Counted from the stretch's first letter, positions 43,931-53,297 are shown. The stretch: 64,000 nucleotides of DNA from Rhodoblastus acidophilus (GCF_900187365.1 NZ_FYDG01000001.1:1116001-1180000), one strand, 5' to 3'. Notes: generated by a model from the sequence alone, not told the origin. Translations and numbers: made by a program.

Positions 43931-45475
43931 TCAGTAGGCGCGCGCGATGATGATCTCCTCCACCGCCGGCTTGCCGGTGAACACGCACGCGCCGGACGGC
44001 TGGCCCTGCCCCATCGGCACATTGCGCAGCGTGAGCTTGAGCGCCTTGAGCCGCGCCTCAATAGCTTCGAGTTCCGAACCGGTCGGCCGCGACCAGGGCG
44101 CGCGCACCCAGCCCTTGAAGCCGGATTTTTCATCGTCTTCGGAGGCCGCGCCGAAAAAGGCGGCGATGGCGTCGAAATCCTTCAGGTCGGCGCGGATGTT
44201 GCCGTCCAGCCGCGCCTTGGCCTCGTCGAACAGGTTTTTCTGGATTTCCGCCAGCAGGCCGGGCGCCTGGGCCAGAAATTGTTCGCGCGCGAGACCTGTG
44301 GAAATCACCTTGTCGCCGTCGCGCAGCTTGTCGCGGCGAATCATCGTGACATTGTCGCCGGCCATGTCGCGCGGGCCGATTTCAAGCAGGATCGGCGCGC
44401 CGCGGCGCAGCCAGTCCCAGCGCTTGTTGGCCGAACGGGTCGGCTTTTTATCCAGATGCGCGCGAACCGGCAGGCCGAAAGCGGAGAGGCCGTCGAGTTC
44501 GGTTTTCAGCTTCTCGCAATAGGCGAGCAGGTCGGCGTCCTCCGGCTTTTCGCGCAGCATCGGGACGATGACGATCTGTTTCGGCGCGATGCGCGGCGGC
44601 AGGCGCAGACCATCGTCATCGCCATGCGTCATGATGACGCCGCCGATCAGGCGGGTCGAAACGCCCCACGACGTCGTGTGGGCGTATTCGAGCTCGCCGG
44701 TCGCGGACTGGAAGCGGATGTTCTGCGCCTTGGCGAAATTCTGGCCGAGATAATGCGAGGTGCCGGCCTGCAAGGCCTTGCCGTCCTGCATCATCGCCTC
44801 GATGGAATAAGTGGCGTCGGCGCCGGGGAACCGCTCGTTTTCCGGCTTTTCGCCGACCATCACCGGCATGGCCAGCACGTCCTCGGCCAGCTCGCGGTAG
44901 ATTTCCAGCATCTTCAGCGTCTCTTCCAGCGCGTCATCCTTGCTGGCGTGGGCGGTGTGCCCCTCCTGCCAGAGGAATTCGGCCGTGCGCAAAAACAGGC
45001 GGGTGCGCATTTCCCAGCGCACCACATTGGCCCATTGGTTCACGAGGACGGGAAGATCGCGATAGCTGGCGATCCAGCGCCGGAACGCGTCGCCGATGAT
45101 GGTTTCCGAGGTCGGCCGCACCACCAGCGGCTCCTCCAGCTCGGAAGACGGGTCGACCACCAGCTTGCCATCGACCGCCTTGAGGCGATGATGGGTGACG
45201 ATGGCCATTTCCTTGGCGAACCCTTCGACGTGGCTCGCCTCCTGCGCAATAAAACTCATCGGGATGAACAGCGGGAAGTAGCAGTTCTCGTGCCCGGTGT
45301 CCTTGATGCGCTTGTCCAGCGCCTGCTGCACCAGTTCCCACACGCCCCAGCCCCAGGGCTTGATGATCATGCAGCCGCGCACCGGCGAGGTCTCGGCGAG
45401 ATCGGCCTGATCGACCACGGCCTGATACCATTCGGGGAAATTTTCTTCGCGGGTGACGGAAAGGGCGCGTTTCAT
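43931..45475 (-). CDS. proS: Prolyl-tRNA synthetase, archaeal/eukaryotic type
   Basis: A 514-residue class II synthetase. The short N-terminus TREENFPEWYQAVVDQADLA, then PVRGCMIIKPWGWGVWELVQ, RPTSETII and the motif 2 region WANVVRWEMRTRLFLRTAEF are typical of the archaeal/eukaryotic-like (type 3) ProRS. The extra C-terminal domain ending in an aromatic (IIIARAY) also belongs to that type. Alphaproteobacteria usually have the short bacterial form of about 440 residues with a different order. The ATG at 45475 is chosen because 19 upstream residues are unrelated. It is a single gene. Confidence 0.93.
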   Translation of the reverse strand: MKRALSVTREENFPEWYQAVVDQADLAETSPVRGCMIIKPWGWGVWELVQQALDKRIKDTGHENCYFPLFIPMSFIAQEASHVEGFAKEMAIVTHHRLKAVDGKLVVDPSSELEEPLVVRPTSETIIGDAFRRWIASYRDLPVLVNQWANVVRWEMRTRLFLRTAEFLWQEGHTAHASKDDALEETLKMLEIYRELAEDVLAMPVMVGEKPENERFPGADATYSIEAMMQDGKALQAGTSHYLGQNFAKAQNIRFQSATGELEYAHTTSWGVSTRLIGGVIMTHGDDDGLRLPPRIAPKQIVIVPMLREKPEDADLLAYCEKLKTELDGLSAFGLPVRAHLDKKPTRSANKRWDWLRRGAPILLEIGPRDMAGDNVTMIRRDKLRDGDKVISTGLAREQFLAQAPGLLAEIQKNLFDEAKARLDGNIRADLKDFDAIAAFFGAASEDDEKSGFKGWVRAPWSRPTGSELEAIEARLKALKLTLRNVPMGQGQPSGACVFTGKPAVEEIIIARAY

Positions 45476-45828
45476 GGGCTCGACCAGTTCGGGGATTCCA
45501 GCCGTACTGGCCGAAAAAGCGGACAAATGCAATGTCGCCGTGCGGAAAAAGCCGGCCGCGGCGAGGGCGCGCCGTTGCGCCTGGCGACGGCGACCACACC
45601 GAGATCAAGGCGGCGATCAGCCCTGCTCCGTCGCGGCGCTGGCGGCGAAGATTTTGAACGGAATGAAGAACGAACGCATAAGGTGAGACCGGGTCCATCC
45701 CGTGCGCCGGCTTCGCCCGGCATGACGTCGGCGAGCATGAAACCGACCGGCGGCGTCAGATCGAAATGGTGAAGACCGGGTTGACCGCGCGGGCCTTGCG
45801 CACGCGGTCGCCTGGGAGGGAAGACTCG
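45476..45828. other. Gap upstream of proS
   Basis: These 353 bases hold the proS promoter region. On the minus strand a 20-residue frame (MRSFFIPFKIFAASAATEQG, 45617-45679) and a C-terminal-looking fragment ending FTISI (near 45766) suggest possible gene remnants, but neither can be supported. Confidence 0.35.
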
Positions 45829-46008
45829 TCAGCGGCGGCTCTTGCCCGTCGCCACCGGCTTGCAGAATCGCAATTCGCGCGCTTCCACCACAACCGCGCC
45901 GGGGCGCAAGGCTTCGGGCGGCATATTGCCCTTGGCGCCGCTCTCCTGACACCAGGCGAAGTGAATCCGCGTGGGGAGGCCACAATAGACGCAACGGGGA
46001 AGCGGCAT
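45829..46008 (-). CDS. Small Cys-containing protein, unknown
   Basis: A 59-residue protein with CVYCG near the start, Cys at about 19 (FAWCQ) and another near 49 (RFCKP), which could bind a metal. An AAGGAG ribosome site lies 7 bases before the ATG, a good sign of translation. No family is recognised. Confidence 0.5.
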   Translation of the reverse strand: MPLPRCVYCGLPTRIHFAWCQESGAKGNMPPEALRPGAVVVEARELRFCKPVATGKSRR

Positions 46009-46256
46009 CGTCAACTCCTTGATATTCCGTTGAACGCGCCGGCCGGACTGCTGTTCCGCAGCCCGGCTGGACCAGCGGGTGGGACATTGTCTTCCAAGCA
46101 GCAATCATGCCAGCAGCGCAGTTAACCAATCCTTAACGCGGACCGGGTTACGTGCGAGGCTTTCGTCTTGGTCGCAAAAGCGCTATGAGCGACAGACGGC
46201 GTCGCAGCGACGCCTTGCAGGAATGCGCCGCCCGACCGGCGCCAGTGGAGCCAGAA

Positions 46257-46679
46257 ATGCTCGCGGGACTGATCGCTTTCGCCTTCGCCGCCGCCTTCAC
46301 CGGCGCGGCCCTCTACATCGCCCTGGTCGAGCAGCCGGCGCGGCTCGCGCTGGACGATTCCTCCATGATGCGCGAATGGGCGCCGAGCGACCGGCGCGGC
46401 TTCGCGCTGCTGGGCGCCCTCGCTGTGGCCGGCGCGCTCGCGGCCCTCGCCGCCTATGGCCACGCCAGCGACATTCGCTGGCTGCTCGGCGCGCTGATCG
46501 TGGCGACCAGCTGGCCCTATTTCTATTTCGTGGTGGTGCCGATCAACAATCGGCTGCTGGCCGAGAGCGAGCCCGAGGCCGACTCGCGCGAGCTGGTGCG
46601 CAACTGGGGCTGGCTGGAATGGGGGCTGGTCGCGATCGGCCTCGCCGCCAGCGGCGTGTTCGGCTGGATTCTCGCCTGA
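46257..46679 (+). CDS. DUF1772-like membrane protein
   Basis: A 140-residue membrane protein with four hydrophobic segments (residues 1-22, 45-68, 72-95, 118-139). EQPARLALDD after the first segment and PINNRLLAE before the last are typical of DUF1772 (anthrone-oxygenase-like) proteins, whose role in bacteria is unclear. The start at 46257 has GGAG upstream; an in-frame codon at 46152 would add a basic 35-residue extension that looks non-native. Confidence 0.7.
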   Translation: MLAGLIAFAFAAAFTGAALYIALVEQPARLALDDSSMMREWAPSDRRGFALLGALAVAGALAALAAYGHASDIRWLLGALIVATSWPYFYFVVVPINNRLLAESEPEADSRELVRNWGWLEWGLVAIGLAASGVFGWILA

Positions 46680-46754
46680 CCCGGCGCAGCGATTTGCTTT
46701 GACAGCGCGCGCCGGCGGGCGTGAAATTCCGCCGGCGTTTTCCGGGAATCGGCC

Positions 46755-47750
46755 ATGTTCGCAATGGTCCTCAAAACCCTGGGCGGACCGTTGGAAGGGG
46801 AGGAGCGAATCGCCCCCCTGCCCGGCCCTGGGGAAGTTCGCATCAAAATAGAGGCTTGCGGGGTCTGCCGCACCGATTTGCACGTGGTGGACGGCGAACT
46901 GCCCAAGCCGCGCCTGCCGATCGTCCCCGGCCATGAAATCGTCGGGCGCGTCGAGGCGCTGGGCGCCGGCGCCTCCGGCCTGTCGGTCGGCGAGCGCGTC
47001 GGCGTGCCCTGGCTCGGCCGCACCTGCCAGACCTGCGGGCCGTGCGTCGCCGGCCACGAAAATCTCTGCGACTCCCCCGAATTCACCGGCTATACGCGCG
47101 ACGGCGGCTACGCTGCCGAATGCGTCGCCGACGCGCGGTTTTGCTTCCCCTTGGGCGAAAAAGGCGAGTCCGCCGCTTTGGCGCCGCTGCTGTGCGCCGG
47201 CCTGATCGGCTGGCGCGCGTTCAAGATCGCGCTGCGCAGCGCCGGCCGTGTTGAAAATTTAGGCCTTTATGGATTTGGCGCCGCCGCGCATCTGCTGGCG
47301 CAAATCGCCGGGAAACAGGGCCATCGGGTCTTCGCCTTCACCCGGCCGGGCGATGCGCGCGGACAAGAATTTGCCCGAGAATTAGGCACCGTCTGGGCGG
47401 GCGGCTCGGACGGCCCGCCGCCGGAACCGCTGGACGCCGCCATCATCTTCGCGCCGGTCGGCGCGTTGGTGCCCCTGGCGCTCAAGGCGGTGCGCAAGGC
47501 CGGGGCCGTGGTCTGCGCCGGCATACACATGAGCGACATTCCCAGCTTTCCCTACGCCTTGCTGTGGGAAGAACGCCAGATCGTCTCGGTGGCCAATCTC
47601 ACCCGGCGCGACGGGGTCGAATTTTTGCGGCTGGCGCCCGAGCTGGGCGTGCGGACGCAAATCGCGCCCTACCCCTTGCGCGAGGCCAATCGCGCGCTCG
47701 CCGACCTGCGCGCCGGCGCCTTTTCAGGCGCCGCCGTACTGATTCCATGA
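46755..47750 (+). CDS. Zinc-dependent alcohol dehydrogenase
   Basis: A 331-residue medium-chain dehydrogenase. The catalytic zinc ligands are in [15 protein letters not shown] and PGHEIVGRV. The structural zinc loop [15 protein letters not shown] (C-x2-C-x2-C-x7-C) is complete. The cofactor loop is [16 protein letters not shown], where the usual GxGxxG is altered to GFGAAA. It resembles the AdhA-like branch that oxidises short primary alcohols with NAD. It lies 7 bases before ppk2, so the two are probably co-transcribed. Confidence 0.9.
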   Translation: MFAMVLKTLGGPLEGEERIAPLPGPGEVRIKIEACGVCRTDLHVVDGELPKPRLPIVPGHEIVGRVEALGAGASGLSVGERVGVPWLGRTCQTCGPCVAGHENLCDSPEFTGYTRDGGYAAECVADARFCFPLGEKGESAALAPLLCAGLIGWRAFKIALRSAGRVENLGLYGFGAAAHLLAQIAGKQGHRVFAFTRPGDARGQEFARELGTVWAGGSDGPPPEPLDAAIIFAPVGALVPLALKAVRKAGAVVCAGIHMSDIPSFPYALLWEERQIVSVANLTRRDGVEFLRLAPELGVRTQIAPYPLREANRALADLRAGAFSGAAVLIP

Positions 47751-47757
47751 GGCTGAA

Positions 47758-48624
47758 ATGAAACAGATCGATGCCGAGGATTTTCGCGTCAAGCCGGAGA
47801 CGACCGTTGATCTGAAACGCTGGCCGACACGCGTCGATCCGTTCTACGCCTCGAAGGAGGAATACCAGCAGCGGCTCGCCGATCACATCGCGCGTCTGAG
47901 CGAGCATCAGCAAAAACTCTACGCCGACGACCGCCACGCCCTGCTGCTGATCTTTCAGGCGATGGACGCCGCCGGCAAGGACGGCGTGATCCGCCACGTC
48001 ATGTCCGGCGTCAATCCGCAGGGCTGCGAGGTGACCAGCTTCAAGCACCCCAGCGGCGCGGAGCTGGAGCACGATTTTCTCTGGCGCGCCGGCCACGCCC
48101 TGCCCGAGCGGGGCCGCATCGGCATTTTCAACCGCTCGCATTACGAGGACGTTCTCATTGTCCGCGTGCATCCGGAGCTGCTGGCGGCCGAGGGTTTCGA
48201 CCCGGCGGCGGCCGACGACGACTTCTGGAGCGAGCGCATGCGCTCCATCCGCGGCTTCGAGCGGCATCTCGGCGCCAACAATGTGCATGTGCTGAAGTTT
48301 TTCCTGCACCTCTCCAAGGACGAGCAGCGCAAGCGTTTTCTGGCGCGCATCGACGAGCCGGAGAAAAACTGGAAGTTTTCGCAGGCCGACATGATCGAAC
48401 GCGGCTTCTGGGGCGACTATCGCCGCGCCTATGAACAGGCGCTGAGCGAAACCAGCGCCAAGGCGGCGCCCTGGTTCGTCGTTCCCGCCGATGACAAGCA
48501 CAATGCGCGATTGATCGTCTCGCACATCATTCTCGACCGCCTGGAAAAACTCAAGCTGTCCTATCCCACGGTCAGCGCCGAACGCAAAGCCGAGCTGCAG
48601 AAGATTCGCGCACAACTCGAGTAA
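47758..48624 (+). CDS. ppk2: Polyphosphate kinase 2 family protein
   Basis: A 288-residue PPK2-family kinase that transfers phosphate between polyphosphate and nucleotides. Walker A is [10 protein letters not shown] (near residues 68-77). The Asp/Arg lid region is [19 protein letters not shown], and [15 protein letters not shown] plus [18 protein letters not shown] are family hallmarks. Single-domain length indicates class I or III, which mainly phosphorylates ADP or AMP using polyphosphate. It is one of several phosphate-related genes within 6 kb (pit, DUF47, Nudix). Confidence 0.92.
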   Translation: MKQIDAEDFRVKPETTVDLKRWPTRVDPFYASKEEYQQRLADHIARLSEHQQKLYADDRHALLLIFQAMDAAGKDGVIRHVMSGVNPQGCEVTSFKHPSGAELEHDFLWRAGHALPERGRIGIFNRSHYEDVLIVRVHPELLAAEGFDPAAADDDFWSERMRSIRGFERHLGANNVHVLKFFLHLSKDEQRKRFLARIDEPEKNWKFSQADMIERGFWGDYRRAYEQALSETSAKAAPWFVVPADDKHNARLIVSHIILDRLEKLKLSYPTVSAERKAELQKIRAQLE

Positions 48625-48762
48625 ATCCCAGCTCCGATCTCTGTCTTGACCTTAGAGACTGAACCACGGCTCAAGGTTCGATGGGCGACTTGCCCTTGAA
48701 AACAGGAACAAACCTCAAAGGATTGCGTTTGGGCGCCGAGGCATCAACCTCGGGAGTCCTCC

Positions 48763-49233
48763 ATGCGCGAAAAATCATCTTTGCGAAAAGTCTTGGCCTT
48801 GGCGACGGCATTCACCGCAGGCGCCGCGCTCGCCCTTCCTGAGCCGGCCGCCGCGTTCCGGGGCGGCGGGTTCGGCGGCTTCCACGGCGGCGGGTTTCAT
48901 GGCGGCGGGTTTCATGGGGGAGGCTTCCACGGAGGGGGCTTCCACGGCGGCGGCTTCAGGGGCGGTTTCGCCGGCGCGCGTTTTGGCGGCCCGCGTTACG
49001 CGGGCGGCGGCTGGCGGCGCGGCGGCTGGGGCGGCGGTTGGGGGCCCGGCTTGGGCTGGGGCCTGGCGGGCGTCGGCCTCGGGCTGGGCGTCGGCTACGG
49101 CCTGTCGGACTGGGATTATCCCTATTCCGGCTATGATTATGGCTACGGCTATTCGCCCTATTACACCGGCTATGGCGCCTACGGCTATCCCAGCTATTAC
49201 GGCGGCGGCCCCACCATCTATATCGGCTGGTGA
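48763..49233 (+). CDS. Secreted Gly/Tyr-rich repeat protein
   Basis: A 156-residue secreted protein. The signal peptide covers about residues 1-31 (ending PAAAF). Five to six FHGGG/FRGG units follow, encoded by 15-base repeats at about 48880-48965, then a Gly/Trp-rich part and a Tyr-rich C-terminus with repeated GY pairs, ending IYIGW. Similar low-complexity proteins occur in many Hyphomicrobiales and are usually of unknown function. A GGGAGTCC ribosome site precedes the ATG. Repeat number may vary by slippage. Confidence 0.75.
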   Translation: MREKSSLRKVLALATAFTAGAALALPEPAAAFRGGGFGGFHGGGFHGGGFHGGGFHGGGFHGGGFRGGFAGARFGGPRYAGGGWRRGGWGGGWGPGLGWGLAGVGLGLGVGYGLSDWDYPYSGYDYGYGYSPYYTGYGAYGYPSYYGGGPTIYIGW

Positions 49234-49270
49234 GCCGCAGCGCGGGCGCGACGACAGTCCCGGCGACGGC

Positions 49271-49305
49271 GGAGCGCAGGCCGGTCAGGCGCCGGCCTGC
49301 GCTCC
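49271..49305. terminator. Strong bidirectional hairpin
   Basis: The perfect 14-base arms GGAGCGCAGGCCGG and CCGGCCTGCGCTCC with a 7-base loop lie between the convergent Gly-rich and lipoprotein genes. It is the longest perfect stem I noticed in the window. Confidence 0.8.
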
Positions 49306-49308
49306 ATC

Positions 49309-49716
49309 TCAGCCGTTGAGCTTCCAGCCGTCGGCGCTTTTGCACGCCGTGCCTTTGCCCACATTGGGACGGCCGTTGACATAGACCGTATGCGTAATCT
49401 CGCGGCAGTCGCCACTGGGGGCGCCGGGCGCGACATAGCCGTAAGCGCCGTTTTCGCCGCGCCAGGTCTTGCGCTCGCCGGAGGCCAGCGCGGCGACTTC
49501 CGCCTTGTTGGCCGCGCTCTTGCTGCCGGCGTCGAGCGCCTGGCCGAGCGATCCGTTGGCGAGACCGACATAGGGCGGCGGGGCCGGCGGGGCGGACGGC
49601 GCGGCGGCGGCGGCGACGGGCGCCTCCGCCGGCGTTGAATTGCAGGCGGACAGGGACATCAGAACCGTCAGCGCGAAACCCGCGCGCGCCAAAGAACAGC
49701 GCCAGTCAAATTGCAC
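49309..49716 (-). CDS. Putative lipoprotein with surface-antigen-like domain
   Basis: A 135-residue exported protein. The signal ends in LSAC (Cys25), a lipobox, so it is probably a lipoprotein. An Ala/Pro linker (30-50) leads to a C-terminal domain reading VAALASGERKTWRGENGAYGY, DCREITHTVYVNGRP and ACKSADGWKL. This resembles the C-terminal surface-antigen (17 kDa-like) domain of alphaproteobacteria. Role unknown, probably envelope structure. Confidence 0.75.
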   Translation of the reverse strand: MQFDWRCSLARAGFALTVLMSLSACNSTPAEAPVAAAAAPSAPPAPPPYVGLANGSLGQALDAGSKSAANKAEVAALASGERKTWRGENGAYGYVAPGAPSGDCREITHTVYVNGRPNVGKGTACKSADGWKLNG

Positions 49717-49800
49717 GACAAAAACCTCCTGGAAGCCGGCGCCCTGGAGCTATGCCGGCGCCGCAATATAGCCACAGCCGCGGCGCCGCGAAAGACAAAT

Positions 49801-51189
49801 TCACGCCGCCGCCGGCAACAGTAGCGTCGCGCGCAGCCCGCCCAGCGGCGAATCGCCCAATTCCAGCCGGCCGCCATAGGCTTCCGCCAGATCCTTGACG
49901 ATGGACAGGCCCAGGCCCGAGCCGGGTTTGGTCTCGTCGAGCCGGCGTCCGCGCCGCAGAGCCTCGGCGCGGCGTCCGGGGGCGAGACCGGGGCCGTCGT
50001 CGTCGATCAGCGCGCGCAGGAACTGCCGGTCGCCCGCCGGTTCGACCGCCTCAACGTGAACCTGCACCTCGCCGCGCGCCCATTTGCAGCCATTGTCGAT
50101 CAGATTGCCCAGCATGTCGTCGAAATCCTGCTTCTCTCCGAGAAAACGCAGGTCTTCGGGGCAATCCACGGACAGGTCGATCCGCGCGTAAATCTTGCCC
50201 AGGGCGCGCGCCATCGCGGCCAGCGCCGGGGCCGCGGGCGTGGCGACGCCCACCGCGCCCGCCCGCGCCGCCGCACGGGCGCGGTCGAGATAGAAGGTCA
50301 CCTGGTCGCGCATCACCATCGCCTGCTCGACCACCTTTTCGGCCAGCGTCCCGCTCGCCGCCCCCTCGCCCTTGGCTTCCGCCTCGGCCTCGTTGACCAG
50401 CACCGACAGCGGCGTCTTCAGCGCATGGGCGAGATTGCCGACCTGGGTGCGGGCGCGCTCGACGATTTCGCGATTTGTGGCGATCAACAGGTTCAACTCC
50501 GCCGCCAGCGGCGCGATCTCATCGGGAAACGCGCCGAAGATGCGGTCGGCCTTGCCGCGCCGCACCGCCATGACGTCGGCGCGCAACGCGCGCAACGGAC
50601 GCAGGCCGTAGCGCGCCTGCACCGCCATGGCCGCCACAAGCAGCAGCGCCAGCGTCAGAAAGGTCAGGCCGAGCGCAAGATCGAACTGGCTGACCTGCGC
50701 TTCGACGCTGGCGGTGGTGGCGGCGACCTGGACGAGGTAGCGGCCCTGCTCGCCGGCGTCGATCTCGCGCTCCAGCATGCGCAGCGGCTTGTTGTCCGGC
50801 CCGGCGATCTCGCCGCGCTTGCGGCCCTGGGCGTCCGGGCTGACGCTGTCGGGCAGAGGCGCGAGATAGGAGGCGAACAGCGAGCGCGAGGTGCGGACAT
50901 CCGGCGGCGCGCCCAGCCGGCTGATCTGCCAATACCAGCCGGACAAGGCCAGCTCGAATTGCGGCGCGCCGAGCTGGCCCGGCTCGACGTTGGCGTCGTC
51001 GCGCGCATTGACCAGATCGGCCACCAGGGCGCTCAGATAGATGTTCAACTGCTCGTCCAGCGCGACCTGCGCCGTCTGCCGGTACACAGCCGTCAAGGCG
51101 AGGCCGGCGAGCGTCAGCACCACCAGGCAGGCGAGCGCCGCCGACCAGAACAGGCGCGCCGCGATCGAGCGCGAGAAAATGCCGCGCAC
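49801..51189 (-). CDS. Sensor histidine kinase (PhoQ/FeuQ-like)
   Basis: A 462-residue membrane kinase. It has membrane segments at about residues 13-35 and 172-194 with a periplasmic domain of 135 residues between them, then a HAMP region (GLRPLRALRADVMAVRRGKA). The phospho-acceptor is in NLAHALKTPLSVL, typical of the FeuQ/PhoQ-like group. The ATPase boxes are NLIDNGCKWA, DDDGPGLAPG and GSGLGLSIVKDLAE. It lies 15 bases after its response regulator. In rhizobia FeuPQ controls envelope functions such as cyclic glucan export; transfer of that role here is inference. Confidence 0.92.
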   Translation of the reverse strand: MRGIFSRSIAARLFWSAALACLVVLTLAGLALTAVYRQTAQVALDEQLNIYLSALVADLVNARDDANVEPGQLGAPQFELALSGWYWQISRLGAPPDVRTSRSLFASYLAPLPDSVSPDAQGRKRGEIAGPDNKPLRMLEREIDAGEQGRYLVQVAATTASVEAQVSQFDLALGLTFLTLALLLVAAMAVQARYGLRPLRALRADVMAVRRGKADRIFGAFPDEIAPLAAELNLLIATNREIVERARTQVGNLAHALKTPLSVLVNEAEAEAKGEGAASGTLAEKVVEQAMVMRDQVTFYLDRARAAARAGAVGVATPAAPALAAMARALGKIYARIDLSVDCPEDLRFLGEKQDFDDMLGNLIDNGCKWARGEVQVHVEAVEPAGDRQFLRALIDDDGPGLAPGRRAEALRRGRRLDETKPGSGLGLSIVKDLAEAYGGRLELGDSPLGGLRATLLLPAAA

Positions 51190-51204
51190 GCGTTCCCCTT
51201 CCCG

Positions 51205-51912
51205 TCAGCGCCGCTCGTCCGCGCCGGAGGTCGGAGCCCCGGCGTCCGAACTCGCGGCCGCGTCCATCACATAGCCCAGACCGCGCACGGTATGCAGCAC
51301 GTCGGCGCCGAGCTTCTTGCGGAGACGGCCGACGAACACCTCGATTGTGTTGGAATCGCGGTCGAAGTCCTGATCGTAGAGGTGCTCGACGATTTCGGTG
51401 CGCGACACCACCCGCCCCGCGTGATGCATCAGATAGGAGAGCAGGCGGAATTCGTGCGAGGTCAGCTTGACGGCCGCGCCATTGACCAGCACGCGGCTGG
51501 CGCGGGTGTCGAGCCGCACCGGGCCGCAGACCAGCTCGTTGCTGGCGTGCCCTGTCGCCCGCCGCAGCAGGGCGCGAAGCCGCGCCAGCAACTCCTCCAT
51601 ATGGAACGGCTTGGCGACGTAATCGTCGGCGCCGGCGTCGAACCCCTGGACCTTCTCGGTCCAGCCGTCGCGGGCGGTGAGGATCAGCACCGGCGTCGCG
51701 CGGCCGGCCTTGCGCCAGGCCGACAGCACGGAAATGCCGTCGAGCTTGGGCAGGCCGATGTCGAGCACCACCGCGTCATAAGGCTCGGTGTCGCCGAGGA
51801 AATGCCCTTCCTCTCCATCCCTTGCCGAATCGACGGCGTAGCCGGCGCCCTCAAGCGCCGCGACAATCTGCCGATTGAGATCCTTGTCGTCTTCAACCAC
51901 GAGCAGGCGCAC
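51205..51912 (-). CDS. OmpR/PhoP-type response regulator (FeuP-like)
   Basis: A 235-residue regulator. The receiver domain starts MRLLVVEDDKDL (acidic pair 8-9), with Asp51 in VVLDIGLPKLDG as the phospho-acceptor, TARD and KPFHMEELLARL. The winged-helix DNA-binding domain (about 125-220) has KLTSHEFRLLSYLMHHAGRV and NTIEVFVGRLRKKLG. The last 15 residues are low-complexity. It sits between a PepSY-like gene (no gap) and its kinase, forming a three-gene operon. Confidence 0.95.
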   Translation of the reverse strand: MRLLVVEDDKDLNRQIVAALEGAGYAVDSARDGEEGHFLGDTEPYDAVVLDIGLPKLDGISVLSAWRKAGRATPVLILTARDGWTEKVQGFDAGADDYVAKPFHMEELLARLRALLRRATGHASNELVCGPVRLDTRASRVLVNGAAVKLTSHEFRLLSYLMHHAGRVVSRTEIVEHLYDQDFDRDSNTIEVFVGRLRKKLGADVLHTVRGLGYVMDAAASSDAGAPTSGADERR

Positions 51913-52509
51913 TTATTTTCCCTCATGCTTGTGCGGCGGCGGGCTGACCTCATCGCCCGTCGAAGCGTCGAGAAACACATGGACGACCCGGCCGTCCGGA
52001 CGCAACAGACTGATATCGTACACATCGAGATCGGCCCAGCGGCAAAGCCGGCCGCCGAGCGCCTGAGCCGAGGCCAGGTTCGCGGCGCGGCGCAGCATCG
52101 TGAAAGGCGGCAGCAATTGCGATTGCGCGACGCGCGCCCGCGTCTCCGCCGGGCTGAAACATTTGCGCGCGCCGGCCAATTCCGGCGGCGGCGGCGGCAT
52201 CGGCTCGCGCGGCGGCGGACCGGCGGGTTCGTGCGGCGGCGGCGGGCCGCCGTCGTGGGACAGCGGACCATGGTCGCGCAGCGGCGGCGCGACGGCGCGG
52301 GGAGCGGGCCCGGCATCGTGGGGAAGCGGGCCGTCGAATCGCGGCCCGTCGAATCTGGGCCCCCCGAAACGAAGGCCCGGAAACGCGCCGCCACCGCCAA
52401 AGCCGCCGCCATGAATCCCTTGCGCGCGCGCGGGGACGGCAGCGAGCGCAAGCGCGACGCCGAGCAAAAAGCAGCACAAAATCGCCGTTTTACCGCCCAT
52501 ACTGCACAT
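51913..52509 (-). CDS. Secreted PepSY-like protein, first gene of the kinase operon
   Basis: A 198-residue exported protein. The signal peptide ends near residue 30 (VPARAQG). A Gly/Pro-rich, His-containing stretch of about 80 residues follows. The C-terminal 80 residues (KCFSPAETRARVAQSQLLPP to VHVFLDASTGDEV) look like a PepSY-type domain, a fold that often inhibits or senses in the periplasm. Its stop lies immediately before the response regulator ATG. It may be the periplasmic input or modulator of the kinase, which is inference from position. Confidence 0.72.
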   Translation of the reverse strand: MCSMGGKTAILCCFLLGVALALAAVPARAQGIHGGGFGGGGAFPGLRFGGPRFDGPRFDGPLPHDAGPAPRAVAPPLRDHGPLSHDGGPPPPHEPAGPPPREPMPPPPPELAGARKCFSPAETRARVAQSQLLPPFTMLRRAANLASAQALGGRLCRWADLDVYDISLLRPDGRVVHVFLDASTGDEVSPPPHKHEGK

Positions 52510-52640
52510 TGGATTCGTTTAGCTGAACGGCGCCTGAACCCGGCCCGTCGTGGCCGACCCCGACGCGAACCTATTTCCGTCGCGCTTTTGCCGCAATGCT
52601 TGTGCTTGATCGGACGCGAAATCGCCTTTGGAGATGGCCG

Positions 52641-53270
52641 ATGCGCTTCCGTCTCGCCCTCAAGTCCCCGATCCGCTGGCTCGCCTTGGCTTTGACCGGC
52701 GCCGCCCTCGCCGTCGCATTCGCGCCGCCGCCCGATGCGCCGACGCCCGCGCCCGCGACCGGGCCGGACAGCGCGTCCGCCGCGCCGGCGGCGCGCGGCG
52801 ACGCCCCGCGCTCCTATGCCTATTATCCCGAACAATTGGCGGCGCTGTCCAGCCTGAACGGCTTCGCGCCGGTGGCGGACCCCGGCCGTCCCGCCTCCGC
52901 CGCGACGCCGGCGGCGGAGCCCCCCAAGGAGCCCGCGGCCGCGCGCAAAGCCGCCCACGCCGCCGACACGCGGCGCGCCGAGCCCAATCGGTCGACGGCC
53001 CCGCTCGCCCCGGCGCAAAAAGCCGGGCCCGTGGCCGTGTCCGCCGCCGAAACGGCCAGGGAGCCGGAGGAATGGCGCGTGTTCGGGGTCGCCCTGCCCA
53101 GGCCGGGCTGGCCGGACGGCGACGCCCTGCGCCGGCACGCGGCCAACTGGCGCGATGCGGCGGCCAGCCTGCCGGGCAAGGCGATGGCGCTGGGCGGACG
53201 GCTGTGGCAGGCGGCCGATCAGGCCGCCGACGCCAAATCCGAAGCGGATTCGCCGTCGCGCGCCAACTAA
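52641..53270 (+). CDS. Exported/anchored Ala-rich protein, unknown
   Basis: A 209-residue protein with one N-terminal hydrophobic segment (residues 10-27). A low-complexity Ala/Pro linker follows, then a short conserved-looking part, EPEEWRVFGVALPRPGWPDG and an Ala-rich helix. The GGAG 7 bases before the ATG supports this start. No family is recognised. It precedes the DUF1214/DUF1254-like pair by 27 bases and could be co-transcribed. Confidence 0.6.
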   Translation: MRFRLALKSPIRWLALALTGAALAVAFAPPPDAPTPAPATGPDSASAAPAARGDAPRSYAYYPEQLAALSSLNGFAPVADPGRPASAATPAAEPPKEPAAARKAAHAADTRRAEPNRSTAPLAPAQKAGPVAVSAAETAREPEEWRVFGVALPRPGWPDGDALRRHAANWRDAAASLPGKAMALGGRLWQAADQAADAKSEADSPSRAN

Positions 53271-53297
53271 TCTCTCGACTTTTCCGGGCGGACCTTT

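Noticed and set aside
45617-45679. 20-residue frame MRSFFIPFKIFAASAATEQG upstream of proS
   Set aside because: Too short to support; no convincing ribosome site and no known family.
45766-45983. Minus-strand fragment ending FTISI
   Set aside because: It overlaps the better-supported 59-residue Cys protein and shows no family similarity; possibly a gene remnant.
48880-48965. 15-base repeats as a separate DNA element
   Set aside because: They encode the in-frame FHGGG repeats of the secreted Gly-rich protein and need no other explanation.
50056-52695. 879-residue open frame antisense to the two-component genes
   Set aside because: It has no recognisable domain, is Arg/Gly/Gln-rich as expected for the reverse of GC-rich codons, and lies opposite three well-supported genes.
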